Both the position numbers and the translations under genes were made by a program. Below are positions 56,152-64,000 of a DNA stretch of 64,000 nt, one piece after another. A model generated the notes under the pieces. That model was not told the origin of the DNA and searched no databases. It was given only the letters and a program-made list of their open reading frames with translations. Each line of letters starts with the position of its first letter. Position 1 is the stretch's first letter. This DNA is from Cepaea nemoralis (lineage: Eukaryota > Mollusca > Gastropoda > Stylommatophora > Helicidae), in assembly GCA_014155875.1 (NCBI GenBank), contig JACEFZ010018156.1:806001-870000 (forward strand), given 5' to 3'.

Positions 56152-59100
56152 CTGTGGTAAAGAGAATGCATCTATCTTTTAGTAATTTTAAATATTTTTA
56201 TCTATACATGTATTCTGGAGATCAGGAAGACAAGAACAAAAACTCAGTGATAGAAATTGTTGAAAAGAATGAATACATTTATAAGATATCCTTTATTCTC
56301 AATGGTAATTAGCACACATTTCTGGCAAACACCTAATCATTATAGCCATGAGCAAAGTTGTTCAGTCATTTGTTTGTATTTTCATAAGCTGCAGTCTCTT
56401 TGGTGTTACTATCTTTCTCTCTGGCAAATACTTTGCATTGGGTATTAGTTGACTTGACTAAACTGCTTTGAATTTTAGTGCTGCTAAGATGAACATTTTC
56501 TTAAAGGCTACTTTGTGGGTGATTCATGTTTGTCCAACATTAGGCTGGATATTTGGTTGTTTTTTATTTGCCTTTTGCAAATAATTTCAAATGTCAAGAG
56601 AGAACAGTCATCATTCATTAAAAAATGGGATGAAGCTAACATCTTTCTATTTAAAAATTGATTGATTGAGGAACCGACATCACAGCATTCGGGACATCCC
56701 CATAAGCGCTCCATCCCCATCCTTTTAAAAATAAAATGAGTTAATGTCACCACACACAAGTGCTCAGTTTTATTTATGGTATCTCTGTCAAACCTTATGT
56801 TAAGTGATCCTTACTCTTTAAAGCTGTTCACGCACAAATAGCTTTCACAGTAGTTTACTAAATGTCTTATTTGCCGGCAACACAAATATTACTGCCAGTA
56901 GCTTGTGCTGACACAATTAGATGGTTGCAGACAATGTTATGCAAACAGAAAGAGTTTGTTGTAAATGTGAAACTACCATGGGGATAACATGCTCCACATT
57001 CAAACAATACTTGACTGCGTTTTAAGTATTTCAGTCAAAGTATTATTGACTGATTCACTTGATATGACAAATAACTCAGCAATATGCACCTGTTAAGATG
57101 CAGAGAAATATGCCTGGCAATAAATGGAGCCACACATGTTTGGTGACCTGACAAACTATCATGTTTACAGTACCTGGGATATACCCCTGTAAGGACCAGG
57201 AGAAACACTGGAATGCATGTTCCACACTGCAATGCTAGAAAGGGCCTTGACTTAGGGATAATCTTCAGAATAAGAACTCACCTCAACAGATTGAATGGCT
57301 AGACGTGCATGAGCTTGACCCGCATCAGGAAGGATCAAAATTATGTTACCAGACCTGGGCTCGCAGTCTAAAATGGTGACCAAAGTCTTAGAAGGTCATG
57401 GTGGCCAGCATAATACTAAGCATATTATCTACCAAGTGCTGACAGGGCACACAAAATATGGGTCTAGCACCATCTGCCACTGTACACAAGGGGATATGTA
57501 AAATGGGTCCCTCCCCTACTGATTGCAGAGTCAGGCAGCTGACAGAGTTGTATGGTGATGTTAGCATGCCAGTCTGATGCTCCTGTATGATAATCCCCAT
57601 CAAAGCAGGCATTGTTTACACCAAACTGGTCCAGCACGCTGATTGGGTCTAAATACTTACTGGGAAATGTTCTTGGAGGAGAAGGCAGCTGGTATGCTAC
57701 TGATCACATTACCCATTGAGTGCCATCTATACCTGGGGGACAGTACCATACAGCCAATACCTCCAGGGCCCTGAACTTAATGCAGACTCAAACTACCATC
57801 TATTCCACAACATGAGCATACAGGCATGTGCAACAGAAGGCCTGAGATGCACTGTAAATATCATTTCATACATGTAGTTATATGGAGGGAAAGAAGAGCT
57901 TCAGAAATTAACTTTTTGAGAGTTACATTCTGAACAGATTCACAAGACTCCTTGAAATTAGCAAACATACTTTTCAAATGTTCATAGCAGAGATTGCATA
58001 TACTTACTGCTGGGCTTGTGGGACTGAAAAAACAATTACAAAGTTCAAGTGCAGATTATATCACTGTGACCCATAGCTACCTGAGCATGCTATACCGGTA
58101 TACTTGAAAAACTGAGTTAACCCTTTACAAGGCAGAACATCCATTTCCGTCCGATCAGCAGATCGGCCGATTGCGTCCGATACTATTATGCATTGTAAAA
58201 ACGCGATTTCTCGGCTTTATGATACTCCCGGCGGCTACTTTCGCCAATAGCTTGACAATGTGGCCGCCATTTGTAAACGCCTACTATGAATTTGAACGGA
58301 CCTTTACGGACTTTTTTTTATATATAGTTTCGGGGTTTTTACGCTTAGTTTTTCAAAACGGATTTCGGCGATTCTTCAAGTGATAGCTGAGATTTCGCTA
58401 GGTTCGATTTAAGAGACATTAAAGGGCACGAAGTTGACTATTAATCGGAGCTAGATATCAGTGCAAAGCGTTACTTTGCATTAGCAGTCTGAGTCTTTAA
58501 AGAAAGTGATTATGATTCTGAAAATGTGTTTGTAAATTGCCGTATAGATGACGGAAAATCACAAACATGCTGTATTTCGTAAATATTTGTGTTCATATAT
58601 GGATTACCGACAACAATCACGAGTAGCATATTCTGCATGCTTTTCCCTTCATTGTGTTGTTTATTTAACTAAAATCGGTTGACTACTACCCTATTTGTGA
58701 TGTTTTTACTAACGCAACCCTAAATTTTACCGAACCTGAAAAAAATCTTGCCCGTTCAGGGCTAAAAAACGGCCAAGCGTCTGCCCTGTAAAGGGTTAAG
58801 CATGTTTCACCTATACTTACCTGTTGTACGCTGTTCCTACAAATAAATACATCAAACAACAAGACAAAAACCAGCTACAAGATTATTTACCTTCAGTGTC
58901 ACATTGCATGTCCGATGTCCATAATGTCAGGTTATCTCTGAGCAACTGCATGATCAGTGTCGAATCTTTGTAACTCTCTTCACTTAATGTATCTAGTTCA
59001 GCTATAGCATCATCAAATGCAGCTTTGGCCAGTCTGCAAGCACGTTCTGGGGAATTCAATATTTCATAGTAGAATACTGAGAAGTTGAGTGCCAGACCTA

Positions 59101-61247
59101 AACGAATAGGGTGTGTTGGTGCCAATTCTGTCAACGCTATGTCGCTGGCAGCTTTATAGGCAACTAAACTGTTCTCTGCGGCTTCTTTCCTATCGTTGCC
59201 TGTAGCAAACTCAGCTAAGTATCTGTGGTAATCTCCTTTCCTGAAATGAAACAAGTCACACCAGGATGTGTTTTTAATATGTCAAGTTAGTTGAAAGATG
59301 TGGAAAGTACTTTCCAAAATTTTAAAAAGATCACAAATCAGTTACAGTTCCTTATCTTTACAAGTAATATTTTCAGAAATGTTACTTTTAACTATTTAAA
59401 TTATGTGTGTCTGTTACATTCCTTTATATATCCAAACTCTTCATATTGTTTTGGTTATTAGAGTATTCACTTTAACCCCTGGCTAGAATAAAAATGAAAT
59501 TTTCTCTTATTTGTTACACTGGCCACTTTTTAATGACTATCTGATTAAAAAGGTACTGGCGTGTTGTTATAACTGAGAAATTTGGTTCTGCTTCCACCAC
59601 ATAGTGTAGGCCGATTGCCATTATTGCAGATTCTAAATGAAACAATTTACAGCACTATATTATTTGTTGAAATATGAATGTTAAGGGACCTAGTTCAGTG
59701 CCAATCTCAGTACTGCTTTAGTTAGCCGACTCTTCTGCCTTTTATCCCCAATAAAGCACAGGCCCTTAAATTCACGCCACCCCTTCTGATTGTTTGCTAT
59801 AGCCTGCAATCTAATGCTCTTGTCCATGTAATATAGTGAAAATACCATTTAAACGGTTTCCAAACGTGCGTGTTCTATACAGCGCCAGCATCTTTTCCTT
59901 ACTCTGCATTAGTGAGCCATTTTAGTCCTATCTGATGCAGGCACAAGCAATGAATGTGTGTAGTTTATTAGTAATGGCTTTAGTCATTCTCGGTGTTTCC
60001 GATTCATACAGCAGTTCAGATTTGATGTTAGAGCTAAATATTCTAAGTCTGCCACTAGATTTACTTTCTGTTAGACTTCCACAAATGTCCTATTGCTATG
60101 AAAGCTCCTCTTAACTTGTATATTCTTATTTTAATATCTTTCATCATCTGTGTAGGTAGGCACCGCTGCCTAAATGTCTTCATCAGGTATTACCAAGGGA
60201 GACTCGGTTATCTGCTTCATTTATTCTCATTATCTTCGTCTTTCATCTTTGAACTTTTAGACTTTGTCAGGTGACAGTGAATTCATTTCCGGCGGTAGTT
60301 ATTGTGGAATTCTTACCATTCTTTACTGTAATTTATCTTTAGTGCATTTGCAATGCTATACAGAACCTATGTTATATTCATATAAACATGGACAATAACC
60401 CAGACATGCTGAGAACCATCAAATGGCAATTGAAATGTGGTTTATGATTAAAATATAAAGGATACAATGGATGGACAAACAAATGAAAAAATAAAAAAAA
60501 AAACGCAAGAAACAAATTAAAACCATAAATTGATTAATAAAATTAGATGCACACAGCCAAGATTTTTGGGGATATGTTAAGAGAAAATTGAAAACACTGA
60601 CAACTGGCAAATTTGATGGGACAAGCGCAGGAAGACAAATACTTGGACAGCTTGGCTTAATCAGAGCAAGAACAGATTGTGTGAGATGGTAAACCCTGAC
60701 TGCCCATTTGATCAACATGGCATATCATGATGAGCTCGATGGACTGAATATTATACTTTAATACATACAATTCTGAAAAGAAATGGCCCCTGGGTTGCAA
60801 TAACAAACTTAACTTCACCCCTACTTATTAAAACTGAGGCTCTACTGTACTTGTCCATGCACCTGAAAGATAAGATTACCTCAATGCGTCTTGAGACTGA
60901 TTTAACGTTTTTGGGTAATTTTGGGGGCTATATTGTGTAATAAGTAATACCAAGAGATCAGTTAGTGCAGCAGTCCACAAAATTCACTAGTGTTGGCCAG
61001 GAACATATACATTAATATTAATGACAACGAAACGAAACTTTTACACAAAAATGTCTTGGAATCAACAATATGTCTTAATCTACTAGTCTTCCAAAGCATA
61101 AAATTACAATGACATATGAACCATAAATCAGAGGGCTTACATTTTGTAGTAAAAGACCTTGGACTCCCCAGTGGCTGCATTTGGAATCAAGTTCTTGTCA
61201 ATGACACTCAGAACATCAAGGCAAATATTGCTGAGTTCATTCTCAAT
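56102..61247 (-). CDS. YWHAE: 14-3-3 epsilon (YWHAE-like), C-terminal exons, partial
   Basis: A cytosolic adaptor that binds phospho-Ser/Thr motifs as a dimer. Minus-strand exons 61141-61247, 58891-59240 and 56102-56151 join in phase with GT-AG introns. The protein from [18 protein letters not shown] onward includes [20 protein letters not shown] (the Arg-Tyr pair of the phosphopeptide pocket), [20 protein letters not shown] and the family signature [18 protein letters not shown]. It ends in a variable acidic tail ([11 protein letters not shown]). The closest class is epsilon by the [19 protein letters not shown] stretch. The N-terminal exons, with the other pocket residues, would lie upstream past 61247. 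The only coding signal there is LINE-A copy 4, so they must be beyond the window. Confidence 0.92.
56655..56722 (-). mobile_element. LINE-C tail, very short copy
   Basis: The minus strand encodes [12 protein letters not shown] and ends in (CAAT)n, the same as 13128-13200. In the last 14-3-3 intron. Confidence 0.7.
56723..58000. other. 14-3-3 last intron, unassigned part
   Basis: Moderate base composition with no clear repeat or coding signal, apart from the microexon candidate just beyond. Confidence 0.4.
58008..58023 (-). other. Candidate 16-nt cryptic or alternative exon
   Basis: On the minus strand, TTTTTTCAG, 16 bases, then GTAAGTATA: a strong acceptor and donor with almost nothing between. 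Inclusion would shift the frame of the last exon and replace the acidic tail. It could equally be chance. Confidence 0.25.
58121..58795. mobile_element. piggyBac-like MITE, 675 bp
   Basis: The ends are near-perfect inverted repeats: CCCTTTACAAGGCAGA at 58121 and, inverted, TCTGCCCTGTAAAGGG ending at 58795 (one mismatch in 16). It is flanked on both sides by TTAA (58117-58120, 58796-58799). CCC...GGG ends with a TTAA target are the hallmark of piggyBac elements. No transposase is present; the longest frame, 70 codons, has no similarity I know. The right end is 95 bp from the 14-3-3 exon boundary at 58891. Confidence 0.88.
58891..59240 (-). CDS. YWHAE: 14-3-3 epsilon main C-terminal exon
   Basis: Acceptor CATTTCAG, donor GTAAAT. 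It encodes [14 protein letters not shown] to [11 protein letters not shown] and holds the pocket Asn in LGLALNFS and the C-terminal signature. Confidence 0.95.
59241..60555. other. 14-3-3 intron, unassigned part
   Basis: T-rich and A-rich DNA. Around 59980-60260 the wording suggests an old minus-strand LINE end (for example, the complement of TCGGTGTTTCCGATTCATAC), but I cannot make a firm call. Confidence 0.35.
60560..60745 (+). mobile_element. LINE 3' scrap in 14-3-3 intron
   Basis: The frame gives [36 protein letters not shown], stop, then a few related words. This resembles the end of RTE-type C-termini (TGKIEGxRxxGRQ). Confidence 0.5.
61141..61247 (-). CDS. YWHAE: 14-3-3 epsilon exon (IENELSN... 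to FYYKM)
   Basis: Acceptor TTTGCCCAG at 61248 onward, donor GTAAGC below 61141. Phase 2 out, matching the next exon. Confidence 0.9.
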
Positions 61248-61916
61248 CTGGGCAAACAAGTTTTAAGTTTATACACAAAGTACCAATATGCATGAAACAA
61301 TGCAATCTTTTAAGTACAACTGCATCTGCAATGTCAGGCAATTTTGTCATGACTCATAAGACTGATGGCTTATACATTCTAAACCACCTGGTTTCTCTGG
61401 CTGGACTATGTTTTTAATAGGTCATTAGGAAGGTACTGAATATTACAGTTATGTAGTTTACGTTCAGTAGTTTGCTATTGCTTTCTGAATACATGTAGTT
61501 ATATGTACTAATTCATTATGTGTATGTACTAATTCATATGTACTATATGTACTAATTCATTACATGAGTTTACACAGAAAATGTGAACTGCCAGATATTT
61601 AAAGTCAAAGCAACAAATAATATTCCAGAGACAATAAATGGGCAAAATACAAATATGACATGATGATGATCACATGTAAACATTCCAAACAATAGTTAAG
61701 GGCTATGGTTACTTGCTACAAAGTTGAGAATGTGATACATACATTCCCAGCATGAAAAGAGAAAACACTGAATATATTCGGACACCTGGAAAGGTTGATA
61801 AAAAATTAGATAAGAGCGGAAAGAAGATTCTTGACAGCCTTGCATGGGAAGAAGAAAAAAGGTATGTAAATACAGTGCAAGAGAACAAAGTATAGCAGAG
61901 GCTTGAACACCCACAC
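61248..61916. other. 14-3-3 intron upstream of the 107-nt exon
   Basis: AT-rich. It contains a SINE2 core scrap at 61455-61490 (-) and short ATGTACTAATTCAT repeats at 61504-61565. No upstream 14-3-3 exon is visible. Confidence 0.5.
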
Positions 61917-64000
61917 ATTGTGAAAACATAAATACACGATATGGCAACATAAAGCAAATGGTGGAAAGTCTAAACAGAGCGATAATACAGGCAGCCACTG
62001 AGTCCATTCCAAGAGGAGCGAGGAAAAATTACAAACCATACTGGACTGAAGAACTACAAAGTTTGGAGGACAAAGTTGAAGATGCCAGGAAGACAGCAGA
62101 GAGAGAACAAACAATTGAAGCAAACATCTCTCTCAAAGCCATCTCAGGAAAATATAAAAGAACAGTAAATCAAACAACAAGAGATTGTTGGAGGGAAAAA
62201 ACAGAAAACCTGAATTTTGACAGGGATGGAAACAAACTATGGAAACTAGTGAAAGCCATGAACAATGAAGGACCTAGAAACAAACAAATAACAATTAAAC
62301 AAGGAAATGCCTTGCTTACAGGCAAAAAGGCTGCAAATGCACTAATGGAACACTATGCAAATGCAAACCACATTGATATTACAACCGAACAGAAGAAAGC
62401 AATCAAAGACAAACAGACACATCATAGAAATACAGAGACAGCAGCAGAATATATGATGGCAAATCTAACAATGGAAGAAATGGAACAGGCAATGAATACC
62501 CTAAAAAAGAAGAAATCACCAGGAAAGGATGGAATCACAAATGAAATGCTAATAGGACTAGGCACCAAGGCAAAGAAGAAACTACTAGCAGTCCTAAATA
62601 ACAGCTGGAAGAGAGGAATAGTCCCACAGGCATGGAAGGAAGCTATACTAATACCAGTCCCAAAGAAAGGAAAAGACCTGGAAGAACCAAATGGCTATCG
62701 ACCTATCAGTCTACTGAGCTGTGTAGGAAAATTAATGGAACGCATTATCAATGGCAGGCTAACATGGCATCTGGAAGAAAACAAACTCTTAACACCACAC
62801 CAAGCAGGATTCAGAAAATACAGATCCACTGAAGATCAAATAACCTATATAGCTCAGGAAATAGAGGATGCCTTCCAAGAGAAAAAGCACACACTAGCAG
62901 TCTGGATAGATTTAGAAAAAGCATTTGATAAAGTATGGAAGGAAGGACTGAAAGTAAAACTGCAAAACATGCATGTTTGTGGAAAAATGTATAAATGGAT
63001 CAGCCACTACCTTGAGAACAGAACTGCCAGGACAAAAGTACAAGGACAAACAAGCAAAATGATGCTGCTGGAGCAAGGTGTCCCCCAAGGAGGAGTTCTT
63101 TCACCAACATTATTCCTAGCATATATAAATGACATCACAGAAAATTTTCCAGCCAGAGTACACACATCCTCCTTTGCAGATGACCTAGCCATATGGACAT
63201 CTGAAGAATATATTAGTACAGCTAACAGCAGAATACAGCAAGCCTTATTAGCGCTAGAGGACTGGTCAAAAATCATGGCTAGTGAAGATAAGTGAGGAGA
63301 AAACAACATGCACAGTGTTCTCCCTCTCAAATAAAACTCAGCAACCTAAGCTGGTATTGAATGGAAAAATATTGCGCCATGAAGAAAATCCAAACTATCT
63401 AGGAGTCACCTTTGATCGTCGCCTGACATGGAAGACACAGGTTGAGAAAAATCGAACAAGAGCAAGGCAGAGAATGGCAATCATGAAAAAGCTTGCTGGT
63501 ACAACGTGGGGAGCAGATGAGAAAGTTCTCAAGAAGTTATATACTGGACGGGTGAGGCCAGTACTGGAATATGGCATTGCAGCTTGGGCAACAGCAGCTA
63601 AGTCAAACTTTAACAAAATAAGTAGAGTCCAAAACCAAGGAATGCGAATCATAACTGGAAGCCTGAAGACAACGCCTATTAATGAACTAGAAAAGATCAC
63701 TTGTTTACAACCAATGCAGGATAGAAGAGATAGCAGAGCCCAGCAACAAGCAGAAAAATTTAGAAGATTGACAGACCACCCTATGTACAACAGATTTAAT
63801 GGTTTTGGAAAGGGAAGACTGAAGCGTAGCAACTTTGTAGAAACTGCAAAACGAAGGATTAGGGCAGATCCTATACTTAACATATCAACAGTCAAGCCCA
63901 TACACAATGCACACAAGTTCCCAGCTTGGAGACAGCAGCAACTGCCTGAGATGATAGAAAACATTCCTGGTATTGAGAAAAAGAACACTCAGCATGAAAC
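61917..64000 (+). mobile_element. LINE-A copy 4, 5' truncated, runs off window
   Basis: It starts at the equivalent of position 4012 in copy 1 and is almost identical to it. The RT frame 61958-63295 is open through FADD. One extra A near 63270 shifts the frame, and the remainder continues in the other frame to the window end. Here the two breaks that damage copy 1 in this region are absent. It is on the opposite strand to the 14-3-3 gene, in its intron. Confidence 0.92.

Noticed and set aside
59241..59254. Start codon for the 14-3-3 fragment (MFHFRK)
   Set aside because: These codons read through the splice acceptor. The exon starts at 59240 in phase with the upstream exon at 61141-61247.

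Overview
This is animal nuclear DNA: two spliced host genes sit in a background made mostly of transposons. The genes have GT-AG introns of up to about 3.4 kb. The LINE, SINE, hAT and metazoan Mutator-like families, and many microsatellites, suggest an invertebrate. A mollusc, perhaps a gastropod, is my best guess from the style of the LINE and SINE families, but the sequence does not prove it.

Host genes. FTSJ3 (Spb1-type pre-rRNA 2'-O-methyltransferase) lies on the + strand at 16052-43921. I can trace 17 exons that join in phase to 848 codons plus a stop, so the gene looks complete and intact. Only about 9% of its span is coding. On the - strand, 56102-61247 holds the last three coding exons of a 14-3-3 epsilon gene (YWHAE-like). 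Its N-terminal exons lie beyond position 64000.

Layout. 1-2418: LINE fragments. 2419-15749: one hAT DNA transposon with an 8-bp target duplication, swollen to 13.3 kb by nested insertions. These are a SINE, a long EN-RT-RNaseH LINE (called LINE-A here) with a partial second copy and a 240-bp GAA tail, two tRNA-like SINEs, a Tc1/mariner-like relic, and a LINE with a C-terminal C2H2 finger (LINE-D). 16052-43921: FTSJ3, whose introns hold LINE, SINE and mariner relics, a decayed metazoan Mutator-like element (intron 10), a 42-bp minisatellite (intron 13) and a 58-bp LINE-derived minisatellite (intron 16). 44-54 kb: intergenic LINE graveyard, including LINE-A copy 3 with two datable nested insertions. 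54.2-61.3 kb: the 14-3-3 gene, with a piggyBac-like MITE in its last intron. 61.9-64 kb: LINE-A copy 4, cut by the window end.

The most interesting system is a short GAA-tailed repeat of about 140 bp. It recurs at least eight times, ends in the same stem-loop plus (GAA)n as LINE-A, and inserts with 8-12 bp target duplications that contain GAA. It looks like a small non-autonomous retroelement that uses the LINE-A machinery. One copy interrupts LINE-A copy 3 where the other copies show the empty site.
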